This document shows positions 1-5,190 of a stretch of 5,609 bases of DNA, piece by piece. The notes beneath the pieces are model-generated. The model worked only from the letters and a program-made list of their open reading frames with translations. It did no database searches and had not been told where the DNA came from. Numbering within the stretch: the stretch's first letter is position 1; each line of letters starts with the position of its first letter. The stretch covers positions 1 through 5,609 of the forward strand of contig JACCUU010000125.1 of assembly GCA_013811645.1 (NCBI GenBank). Reading direction: 5' to 3'. A program made the position numbers and the translations under genes. Source of the stretch: Actinomycetota bacterium. Lineage in GTDB: Bacteria; Actinomycetota; Thermoleophilia; Gaiellales; Gaiellaceae.

Positions 1-59
1 CTTTCGTTGTACATCTCAGGCGTGAGGTTCGTGGGGTTGAAGCGGACAACGACGCTCAT
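1..59 (-). CDS. Small conserved protein of unknown function, N-terminal part only
   Basis: Nineteen complete codons are visible, beginning MSVVVRFNPTNLTPEMYNE; the gene continues past the left edge. The ATG at 59-57 is preceded by the perfect Shine-Dalgarno AAAGGAGG (minus strand, 77-70), leaving 10 bases before the start, so the start is well supported. A 'VVVRF.P..LTPE.Y' opening resembles small (about 100-residue) actinobacterial proteins with a ferredoxin-like alpha/beta (ABM-type) fold, but this is recollection of style from very few residues. No function is assigned. It is transcribed away from the integrase remnant and the rest of the window. Confidence 0.6.
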   Translation of the reverse strand, partial: MSVVVRFNPTNLTPEMYNE

Positions 60-69
60 GTAAGGCGAT

Positions 70-77
70 CCTCCTTT
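70..77 (-). promoter_or_regulatory. Strong Shine-Dalgarno for the left-edge gene
   Basis: The plus-strand CCTCCTTT reads AAAGGAGG on the minus strand, an 8-base match to the anti-SD, 10 bases before the ATG at 59. It is the main evidence that the partial minus-strand ORF is real. No convincing -35/-10 pair was found upstream of it. Confidence 0.75.
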
Positions 78-127
78 GGGGGTTCGGCCGACCCTACTCG
101 TGACGGCGACATCGCGGGATCTCAAAA

Positions 128-145
128 CACCCAGGGCACCCAGGG
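128..145. repeat. Two-unit 9-bp tandem repeat
   Basis: CACCCAGGG occurs twice back to back in noncoding DNA (128-136 and 137-145). With only two units it may be coincidental. Confidence 0.5.
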
Positions 146-283
146 CAGCTTGGCCATTTTCACCCGACAGGCTCGCCAAGCCGCCCTCTTCGGCGGGAGT
201 CGATGTGTGGTGTCGACGCTACTTCCTCGCCCGTCGAAATGCGGTGAAACGTCTGTGACCAGCTCGCGCTTTTCAGGACGGGC

Positions 284-330
284 ATGACTTGACCGATCGC
301 CTCCTGACGACGCGCGAGGTCGCCGACTTG
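284..330 (+). pseudogene. Remnant of an excisionase/MerR-like helix-turn-helix gene (first ~14 codons)
   Basis: From the TTG at 289 the frame reads LTDRLLTTREVADL. This is the standard opening of the small helix-turn-helix (HTH_17/excisionase type) proteins that precede integrase genes in actinobacterial elements, where 'LLTTREVA.LL' is the first helix region. An ATG at 284 followed by ACTTGACC suggests the original start was ATG-ACT-GAC with one extra T now out of frame; alternatively TTG 289 was the start. Homology stops at about 330, before the recognition helix and the rest of a usual 55-70 residue protein. The same frame then runs into integrase-like residues, so the gene appears truncated by a deletion. 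The assignment rests on about 13 residues. Confidence 0.5.
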
Positions 331-602
331 CAACTTCGCCGTCGGGAGTTCAAGCGGGCGAAGAGGCCGCAGGACTCAACGAGGGCGTGACGCCGTACAC
401 ACTTCGACACTCGGGGATCTCCTGGGCGCTTGCAGCCGGCATTCCCGCGAGTGACGTAGCGCGTTTCGCCGGAACGCCGGTGACGATGCTCGAGACGACC
501 TATCACCACCTGCTCGAGACGAGCGCCGAGGCTGCGAGGCAGCGGCTGGACGCGTTGTGGGAGCGTTTGGGCCAAGAACGGGCCGCGGAGGGTGAGCGTT
601 GA
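331..602 (+). pseudogene. Tyrosine recombinase (phage-type integrase), C-terminal remnant
   Basis: Only the last ~90 residues of a usual 350-400 residue integrase remain. In the frame starting at 387 the protein has the box II core (TPYTLRH, arginine and histidine at residues 7-8), the helix ISWALAAGIPASDVARF, the GT that replaces the common GH in many actinobacterial integrases, and ETTYHHLL with the nucleophilic tyrosine at residue 39. Homology continues upstream: AAGLNEGV in the same frame, then FKRAK in the frame one base off (349-363). The codons AAG (361-363) and GAG (363-365) share base 363, so one G appears lost. The N-terminal arm-binding and core-binding domains and the first catalytic arginine are absent, so it should be inactive. 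It ends 36 bases from the 3' end of tRNA-Arg, a classic integration target. Confidence 0.75.
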
Positions 603-628
603 ACAGAGAAAACCTCGGTTCTCCCTGT
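603..628. terminator. Strong 12-bp inverted repeat between integrase remnant and tRNA-Arg
   Basis: ACAGAGAAAACC (603-614) and GGTTCTCCCTGT (617-628) pair over 12 positions, with two G-T pairs when read on the minus strand, around a central TC. In practice this is a 10-11 bp stem with a four-base loop. It begins right after the integrase stop codon and lies 10 bases beyond the tRNA 3' end, so it could terminate either transcript. No U-tract follows on either strand, although U-poor terminators are common in actinobacteria. It could also be part of an integrase-linked attachment region. Confidence 0.5.
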
Positions 629-638
629 GCTCGTGCGA

Positions 639-711
639 TGCGCCCGGTAGGAATCGAACCTACGACCTCTGGCTCCGGAGGCCAGCGCTCTATCCCCTGA
701 GCTACGAGCGC
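639..711 (-). tRNA. tRNA-Arg, anticodon CCG
   Basis: Read on the minus strand, all four arms form. The acceptor is GCGCTCG with CGGGCGC, including one T-G pair. The D arm is GCTC/GAGC with an 8-base loop. The anticodon stem is CTGGC/GCCAG around the loop CTCCGGA, giving anticodon CCG (plus-strand 676-678), which reads CGG arginine codons. The variable loop is five bases, and the T arm is GTAGG/CCTAC with loop TTCGATT. The total is 73 bases with discriminator A at 639. CCA is not encoded (TCG follows), so it must be added enzymatically. A possible -10 (TAGACT, minus strand 728-723) lies upstream, but no good -35 was found. The 3' end faces the integrase remnant. Confidence 0.97.
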
Positions 712-744
712 GCGAGCCAGCCAGTCTAGCCGGGCCTTGGATGC

Positions 745-773
745 TTGGCGGTCCGCGCTTCACGTCGTACGCT
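745..773 (+). promoter_or_regulatory. Candidate leaderless promoter for the redox/dgc operon
   Basis: TTGGCG (745-750), a 17-base spacer and TACGCT (768-773) form a plausible sigma-70-type pair. The first base after a normal 6-base discriminator is the G of the GTG at 780, which is the best start of the first operon gene. No Shine-Dalgarno precedes that GTG, fitting a leaderless mRNA. It shares the 712-780 gap with the divergent tRNA-Arg promoter region. Both hexamers are imperfect. Confidence 0.4.
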
Positions 774-779
774 CCGGCC

Positions 780-1249
780 GTGCCGCTCGCCGACGTCAAC
801 GACGTCTACACGGACCTCGTCACCTCGGTCTTCTCGTCGACGATCGCGGCGAAGGCCTGGTTCGCGACCGCCGCGGTCGTGCTGGCGCTCGTGCAGGTCG
901 CGACGGCCGCTCGGATGTGGGGGCGGCTCGGATTTCTTCGCATGCACGGCCCTGCGGTTGCCCGCGTGCACGCTGGTCGGGACGGCTCGCGTTTCTGTTC
1001 ACGCTGCCAGTGTTCTTCCACTGCGTCACGATCCTCGGCTTCGACACGCCGGACACGCGCGTGGCCGTGCACTCGGTCGCAGGAACGTCCGTCTACGGCG
1101 TCTTCGCCGCGAAGATGCTGATCGTCCGCGACCGCTCGCTTCCGGGATGGGCGCTGCCCGCCGCCGGGCTCACCATGGCATCCATCCTGGCGCTCCTCTG
1201 GCTGACCTCCAGCCTCTGGTACTTCACCAACGTGCGGTTCGGTTTCTGA
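780..1249 (+). pseudogene. Four-helix membrane protein (DUF6529-like), interrupted by a -1 frameshift
   Basis: Two overlapping frames together make one continuous protein of about 156 residues. The first frame runs from GTG 780 (or ATG 741, 13 codons upstream) to about 971 and ends ...GPAVARVH. The second picks up with RWSGRLAFLF and runs to the stop at 1247-1249. The codons CAC (969-971) and CGC (971-973) share base 971, so one C seems to be missing from an original CACCGC. The restored protein has four hydrophobic helices at roughly residues 28-46, 69-87, 100-117 and 125-146. Histidines are at about 64 (VH-RWSGR), 81 (FFHCV) and 98 (AVHSVAG), a pattern suggesting b-type heme ligation. I recognise it as similar to DUF6529 proteins. 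No slippery heptamer is seen, so this is a mutation or sequencing error. The stop overlaps the cytochrome c start (TGATG), implying coupling. Confidence 0.65.
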
Positions 1250-1593
1250 TGGGGCGCTTGTGGAGACCGCTGCTTCTGGGCGCCGTCGTGGTAGCCGCGA
1301 CCTTCGCGCTCGCGCAGATGGTCGTCTTCGAGCCCTCGGCGCCACCGGCCGCAACCCTTGCCGGCGGAGACGTCTACCGCGGTCAGGTCGCGTTCGAGCG
1401 GGCGTGCGCGAGTTGTCACGGCTCCGGCGGCGAGGGAGGAAGTGTCGGTCCCCCGCTCGTCGACACCGGTCTGGATGCCGCCGAGGTGGCGGCGACGATC
1501 GAGCAGGGACGTGGCGTCATGCCTCCCGCGTTGGTTTCCGGCGAGGAACAGGCCGATGCGGTGGCCTACGTCGTCTCCATCAGCAGCCGGTAG
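1249..1593 (+). CDS. Membrane-anchored monoheme cytochrome c
   Basis: The 114-residue protein starts with an uncleaved-looking signal anchor (residues 5-27, MGRLWRPLLLGAVVVAATF), followed by a short proline/alanine linker. A class I cytochrome c domain spans about 38-113. The heme attachment motif CASCH is at 53-57, and Met91 in GVMPP is the expected distal ligand, giving a His/Met c-type heme outside the cytoplasmic membrane. The GGDVYRGQVAFERACASCHG run is typical of small cytochrome c/CccA-like electron carriers. The ATG at 1249 overlaps the previous gene's stop by one base, and the next gene overlaps its TAG in the same way. There is no Shine-Dalgarno, so translation probably depends on reinitiation. 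It likely shuttles electrons to or from the neighbouring four-helix protein or a terminal oxidase. The specific partner is not shown by the sequence. Confidence 0.9.
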   Translation: MGRLWRPLLLGAVVVAATFALAQMVVFEPSAPPAATLAGGDVYRGQVAFERACASCHGSGGEGGSVGPPLVDTGLDAAEVAATIEQGRGVMPPALVSGEEQADAVAYVVSISSR

Positions 1594-2609
1594 TGGACCT
1601 CGAAGCCCGCATCGTACGCCTGCGGCTCGCGGAGACCTTCGTCATCGCCCGCGACGCGACCGATCATGCGGACGTCGTCCACGTCTCGATTCGACACGAC
1701 GGAGTCACCGGGTACGGCGAGGCGGCGCCGATCGACCGCTACGGCGAGTCGGTCGAGTCGGCGTCGCGGTTCGTCGAGGAGCACGCCGAGCTCGTGGGGG
1801 AGGATCCCTTCGCACTCGAGGAGATCGGCAAGCGGCTGGCGGCCGTTCCCGGTGAGCAGGCGGCCAAGGCCGCGGTCGACGGGGCACTGCACGATCTCCA
1901 GGGCAAGTTGCTCGGCGTCCCAGCCCATCGCCTGCTCGGCCTCCCGCGCCAGGGCCCGCCCACCTCGTGGACGGTATGGCTCGGCGACCCGGACGACATG
2001 GCGCGTCGCGCGGAAGCGGCGGCCCACACCTTCAAACGACTGAAGCTCAAGCTCGGAGGCGGTGACGCCCTGGACATCGAGCGCGTGCAGGCCGTGCGCG
2101 GCGTCACCGGGCTTCCGCTCCAGGTCGACGTCAACGAATGGTGGTCGCTCGACGAGGCGCTGGATGCCCTCCCACAGCTGGCCGCGCTCGGCGTCGAGTA
2201 CTGCGAGCAGCCACTGCCCGCAGGTGATGAAGGAGGCGCCGATCTGCGCGAGCGCTCGCCGATTCCGATCTACGTGGACGAGGACTGCCACGTGCTGTCC
2301 GACGTGGAGAGCTGCGCCCGGATCGCGCACGGAATCACCATCAAGCTTGCGAAGTCCGGCGGCATCCGCGAGGGGCTGCGGATGGCGCACGCGGCCCGGG
2401 CGCTCGGCCTCGGTGTGATGCTCGGGTGCATGCTCGAGTCGGGGCTAGGAATCGCCGCGGGCTGCTGCGTGGCTCCGCTCTGCGACCACGTGGACTTGGA
2501 CGGGAACCTGCTCCTTCGCGAGGATCCGTGCCCTGGCGTCGAGCTCGTCGAAGGCGTCCAGGTTGTCTCGACTGCGCCCGGCCTCGGCGTCTCGGTCTCG
2601 GAGTCGTGA
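1593..2609 (+). CDS. dgcA: Dipeptide epimerase / N-acetyl-D-glutamate racemase (enolase superfamily)
   Basis: The 338-residue protein has the full length and order of the L-Ala-D/L-Glu epimerase branch of the enolase superfamily: N-terminal capping domain (about 1-120, with the GYGEAAP loop), then the barrel. Catalytic residues are visible: Lys151 and Lys153 (KLKLGG), metal ligands Asp179 (VDVNEW), Glu205 (EQPL) and Asp229 (VDED), and the opposing base Lys254 (KLAKSGG). The C-terminal DLDG (Asp301, Asp303) is the D-x-D typical of this branch. Racemases of this type abstract the alpha proton with one lysine and return it from the other face. Because the next gene is DUF1611, it most resembles DgcA, which converts N-acetyl-D-Glu to N-acetyl-L-Glu. 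Muropeptide L-Ala-D-Glu epimerisation (YkfB/YcjG type) is the alternative. The GTG start overlaps the cytochrome stop (TAGTG), and homology begins within a few residues of it. Confidence 0.85.
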   Translation: MDLEARIVRLRLAETFVIARDATDHADVVHVSIRHDGVTGYGEAAPIDRYGESVESASRFVEEHAELVGEDPFALEEIGKRLAAVPGEQAAKAAVDGALHDLQGKLLGVPAHRLLGLPRQGPPTSWTVWLGDPDDMARRAEAAAHTFKRLKLKLGGGDALDIERVQAVRGVTGLPLQVDVNEWWSLDEALDALPQLAALGVEYCEQPLPAGDEGGADLRERSPIPIYVDEDCHVLSDVESCARIAHGITIKLAKSGGIREGLRMAHAARALGLGVMLGCMLESGLGIAAGCCVAPLCDHVDLDGNLLLREDPCPGVELVEGVQVVSTAPGLGVSVSES

Positions 2610-3637
2610 GCGCACGGCCGCGACGGCTCCTCATCCTCGGTGAGGGCTTCTCGCACGACGCGCACTACGGAAAGACGATGCGCGGGATCATCCGCTACGG
2701 GCCTGATCCCGTGGTGGCGATCCTCGACTCGGCTCGCGCGGGGGAGACGCACGACGGGATCCCCGTCGTCGGCACGGTCGAAGAAGCTCTCCCGTTCGAG
2801 CCTACGGTGGCAGTCGTCGGAGTCGCCACCCAGGGTGGCCGCTTTCCTCCCGCCTGGCGCGCGCTCCTGAAGCGCTCGATATCGAGCGGGCTCGATGTGG
2901 AAAGCGGGCTGCACGAGTTCATCTCGGACGACCCGGAGCTGATCGCGCTCGCCCGCGAGCACGGGGTCGAGCTCCGAGATCTACGCCGCCCGCCCGAGGG
3001 ACTGAGCGTGCCGTCGGGGGCCAACCTCGAAGTGGACGCCAAGATCGTGCTCACCGTCGGCTCGGACTGCGCCATCGGCAAGAAGACGGTCGCCGTCGAG
3101 CTCGATCTCGAGGCGAGGCGACGTGGACTCGAGTCCGTCTTCGTGCCGACGGGTCAGACCGGCATCGCGATCGCGGGTTGGGGGATCGCCGTAGACGCCG
3201 TAGTCGCCGATTTCCTGGCCGGCGCCGCGGAGCAACTCGTCGTCGAGGGCGCGGCCCGCGGGGGAAAGCTCCTGTTCGTGGAGGGGCAGGGCTCGCTCGT
3301 GCACCCTCTGTACTCGGGCGTGACGCTCGGGCTCATGCACGGATCCGCGCCGCATGCCCTGGTTCTCTGTCACCGCGCGGGCTCGACCGAGATCGAGGGC
3401 TGCCCCGGGCATCCGATTCCTCCGCTGAAGGACCTCGTAGCGCTCCACGAGCGGATCGCGCTCCCCCGGCGCCCGGCAAAGGTGGTGTGCCTCGCACTCA
3501 ACACCGCGGACCTTCCCGATGACGACGATGCACGCGCAGCGATCGAGGTCACGTCGAGTGAAACCGGTCTTCCCGCGGATGACCCCGTGCGCTTCGGCCC
3601 CGCGTATTTGCTTGACGCGATTCTGGCTCGTCTCTAG
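2606..3637 (+). CDS. dgcN: DUF1611 P-loop protein, probable D-glutamate N-acetyltransferase
   Basis: The 343-residue protein matches the DUF1611 layout. An N-terminal Rossmann-like domain (about 1-130) opens with RRLLILGEGF and contains GIPVVGTVEEAL. A C-terminal P-loop domain has the Walker A-like GSDCAIGKKT at 152-161 and a Walker B-like strand with VEGQGSL (225-231), followed by HPLYSG and MHGSAPHALVLCHR. Members of this family paired with a dipeptide epimerase-like gene were characterised as DgcN, which N-acetylates D-glutamate (acetyl-CoA donor) as the first step of D-Glu catabolism. The GTG at 2606 overlaps the dgcA stop by four bases (GTGA), so the two are probably made together. Activity is inferred from family and neighbour, and some DUF1611 members may have other roles. 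The TAG stop forms the first three bases of the next gene's -10 element. Confidence 0.85.
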   Translation: MSARPRRLLILGEGFSHDAHYGKTMRGIIRYGPDPVVAILDSARAGETHDGIPVVGTVEEALPFEPTVAVVGVATQGGRFPPAWRALLKRSISSGLDVESGLHEFISDDPELIALAREHGVELRDLRRPPEGLSVPSGANLEVDAKIVLTVGSDCAIGKKTVAVELDLEARRRGLESVFVPTGQTGIAIAGWGIAVDAVVADFLAGAAEQLVVEGAARGGKLLFVEGQGSLVHPLYSGVTLGLMHGSAPHALVLCHRAGSTEIEGCPGHPIPPLKDLVALHERIALPRRPAKVVCLALNTADLPDDDDARAAIEVTSSETGLPADDPVRFGPAYLLDAILARL

Positions 3638-3640
3638 TCT
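3612..3640 (+). promoter_or_regulatory. Sigma-70-type promoter for the secreted glycoside hydrolase
   Basis: TTGACG (3612-3617), a 17-base spacer and TAGTCT (3635-3640) match the consensus in 5/6 and 4/6 positions. Transcription would begin near 3647, giving a leader of about 36 bases before the ATG at 3683. The -10 starts on the dgcN stop codon, so the promoter lies almost wholly inside dgcN. It makes the downstream gene independent of the dgc operon. Confidence 0.6.
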
Positions 3641-3682
3641 GCGACGACCCGGGCAGTGGGGAGCCCGCGGAAACCACTGAGA

Positions 3683-5134
3683 ATGCGACTCCTCGCTGCG
3701 GCAACGGCTCTCACCGTGGCGCTCCTGGCCGGGGCGTCGTCTGCGCCTGCGGCCGATGTGGGGGCCAACGACGACTCGGCGAAGTACGCGGCGGACGGCG
3801 GGCTGACGATGTACCAGGAGATGGCGGCCGTCGGTCTTCGGCAGACGGTGATCGGCGTTCGCTTCAAGCCGAGCGAAGTGCTGGTGATCCAGGACAAGCA
3901 GCTCCTGGATCGCGCGATTCCGAACGCGCTCGACGCGGGCCTGCGCGTCGTCCTGGCCGTGTACCCGTATCCACCGAGAGAGATCGAGGCCGGCCTCGGG
4001 AATCCGACGCTCTTCGCCTCGTACGTCTCCGCAGTCGCGCAGGCGTATCCCGAGGTGAGGCAGTTCGTCATCGGCAACGAGCCGAACCAGCCCGCCTTCT
4101 GGCGGCCACAGTTCACACGCGCGGGCGCGAATTCGTCCGGGGCTGCGTTCGGCCGCTACCTCGCCGCGGCCTACGACGCGCTGAAGGGGATCGACCCGGC
4201 GCTCGAGGTCGTCGGCATCGGGCTTTCACCTCGCGGAAACGACAAGCCGAAGGCGAAGAGCAACGTCTCCACGTCTCCGGTTCGCTTCCTCCGCGCGCTC
4301 GGCGCCTGGTACCGCGCGAGCGGACGAGCTCGCCCGCTGATGGACTCGTTCAGCTTCCATCCCTACCCGAACCGTGCGACCGACCCGCTCGACCGCGGCT
4401 ACGGCTGGCCGAACGCCGGCTTCGTCAATCTCGACCGCATCAAGCTGGCTCTCTGGGACGCATTCCACGGCAGCGCTCAGCCGACGACGGTCAACGGTCT
4501 GAGGCTGCATCTCGACGAGGTCGGCTGGCAGGTCGACACCTCGCGCCGAGTCGGCTACCAGGGCAAGGAGAACGTGCCCGTGACCGACGAGATCACGCAG
4601 GCGGCGATCTACGGTGACCTGATCCGCCGCTCGGCGTGCGAGCCGGACGTCGACGAGGTGAGCTTCTTCGGGTTCCGCGACGACGGGCTGCGCACCGGGT
4701 TCCAGGCGGCGCTCCAGCGCGCGGACGGGACGCCACGCCCGGCGGTGGACACCGTTCGCGCCGCGATCGCCGACACCGCCGAAGGTTGCGCGGATGCACC
4801 TGCCCCGTGGAGCCCGCCGGACGAGGTGGTCGGAGCGGAGACCGAATTGCGTTTCGACAGCCTCGGGAGAGCGACGGCCGTGCTCGAGGCGGGCGAGGAG
4901 GCGCGCGCGACCGTCTGCGTGTCCGACCTTTCCGTGCGGGGATTCGGAGGAGCCGCTCTGCGCCCGCTCCGAATGGTGGCGACGGGCTGCAAGACGGTCA
5001 CGGTCGGGCCGGGCTCTCTGAGCGTGCCGCTCTCGGTGCCGGCCGGCGAGGATGTTCGCGCGAACGTGAGCCTCGGGCTGGCAGCGGTGTCGAATCGCAG
5101 CCGGAAGACGTTCGTGGAGCACGAGATCCCCTAG
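3683..5134 (+). CDS. Secreted clan GH-A glycoside-hydrolase-like protein
   Basis: The 483-residue protein has a clear Sec signal peptide (MRLLAAATALTVALLAGASS, probable cleavage after APA at 21-23). A TIM-barrel domain covers about 30-365. GNEPN (131-135) at the end of strand 4 carries the likely acid/base Glu133. HPYPN (226-230) and LDEVGW (277-282) follow, with Glu279 as likely nucleophile. These are hallmarks of retaining clan GH-A enzymes (GH5/GH39-like), so it probably cleaves a polysaccharide outside the cell. The substrate and exact family cannot be named. Residues 380-483 form a separate beta-rich tail. Cysteines at 319, 369, 412 and 436 could form disulfides. The ATG at 3683 is chosen because it opens directly into the signal peptide, with GGAAA 9 bases upstream. 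The in-frame GTG at 3656 would add nine residues. It is preceded by its own promoter. Confidence 0.75.
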   Translation: MRLLAAATALTVALLAGASSAPAADVGANDDSAKYAADGGLTMYQEMAAVGLRQTVIGVRFKPSEVLVIQDKQLLDRAIPNALDAGLRVVLAVYPYPPREIEAGLGNPTLFASYVSAVAQAYPEVRQFVIGNEPNQPAFWRPQFTRAGANSSGAAFGRYLAAAYDALKGIDPALEVVGIGLSPRGNDKPKAKSNVSTSPVRFLRALGAWYRASGRARPLMDSFSFHPYPNRATDPLDRGYGWPNAGFVNLDRIKLALWDAFHGSAQPTTVNGLRLHLDEVGWQVDTSRRVGYQGKENVPVTDEITQAAIYGDLIRRSACEPDVDEVSFFGFRDDGLRTGFQAALQRADGTPRPAVDTVRAAIADTAEGCADAPAPWSPPDEVVGAETELRFDSLGRATAVLEAGEEARATVCVSDLSVRGFGGAALRPLRMVATGCKTVTVGPGSLSVPLSVPAGEDVRANVSLGLAAVSNRSRKTFVEHEIP

Positions 5135-5146
5135 CGGCGATCCTGC

Positions 5147-5175
5147 TTGACAAACGAACGTATGTTCGGTACAAC
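5147..5175 (+). promoter_or_regulatory. SOS-regulated promoter of the LysM gene
   Basis: A perfect TTGACA (5147-5152), a 17-base spacer and TACAAC (5170-5175) form the best promoter in the window. Transcription would start around 5181-5183, only 2-4 bases before the ATG at 5185, so the mRNA is essentially leaderless. LexA-type boxes lie in the spacer and over the start site, so repressor binding should block polymerase directly. Confidence 0.8.
5156..5167. promoter_or_regulatory. LexA (SOS) box 1, between -35 and -10
   Basis: GAACGTATGTTC matches GAAC-N4-GTTC, the LexA operator core of Gram-positive bacteria and actinobacteria. Flanking C and G extend the inverted repeat to CGAAC-N4-GTTCG. 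It sits wholly within the promoter spacer. Confidence 0.85.
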
Positions 5176-5178
5176 TAC

Positions 5179-5190
5179 GAACACATGTTC
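5179..5190. promoter_or_regulatory. LexA (SOS) box 2, over transcription and translation start
   Basis: GAACACATGTTC is a second exact GAAC-N4-GTTC with the same outer C/G pair. Its centre is 23 bases (about two helical turns) from that of box 1. It covers the predicted transcription start, and its bases 5185-5187 are the ATG start codon itself. Confidence 0.85.

Larger units (their letters stand above)
60..288. other. Gene-free stretch between the left-edge gene and the mobile-element remnant
   Basis: Apart from the Shine-Dalgarno at 70-77, no convincing coding sequence is seen. An open frame at 76-258 has no ribosome binding site and an arginine/proline-rich low-complexity translation typical of GC-rich noncoding DNA. 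Two small structures are present: a tandem 9-base repeat (CACCCAGGG twice, 128-145) and a 5-bp hairpin (CCGCC at 181-185, GGCGG at 192-196, six-base loop). The stretch must hold the promoter of the minus-strand gene and may be degraded element DNA. Confidence 0.5.

Noticed and set aside
76..258. 60-residue plus-strand open frame
   Set aside because: No Shine-Dalgarno, low-complexity translation, no recognisable motif; likely chance in GC-rich DNA.
712..751. tRNA-Arg promoter on the minus strand
   Set aside because: TAGACT (728-723) is a possible -10, but the matching -35 position reads CCGCCA, too poor to list as a feature.
966..975. Programmed -1 frameshifting in the membrane protein gene
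   Set aside because: No slippery heptamer at the shift point (GTGCACGCTGG) and no evident stimulatory stem; a one-base deletion explains it more simply.
1566..2390. Long minus-strand open frame opposite dgcA, and similar long frames opposite the hydrolase (4226-5122) and dgcN (2270-2962)
   Set aside because: These mirror codon bias of the plus-strand genes; their translations are arginine-rich and lack family features, while the plus frames carry clear catalytic motifs.
3650..3667. Possible hairpin CGGGC/GCCCG between dgcN and the hydrolase gene
   Set aside because: Only five base pairs with an eight-base loop and no U-tract; it falls just downstream of a good promoter, so a terminator role is unlikely.
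5054..5065. Perfect palindrome GTTCGCGCGAAC inside the glycoside hydrolase gene
   Set aside because: Its half-sites are in the reverse order of a LexA box (GTTC-N4-GAAC), it is inside coding sequence and away from any promoter.
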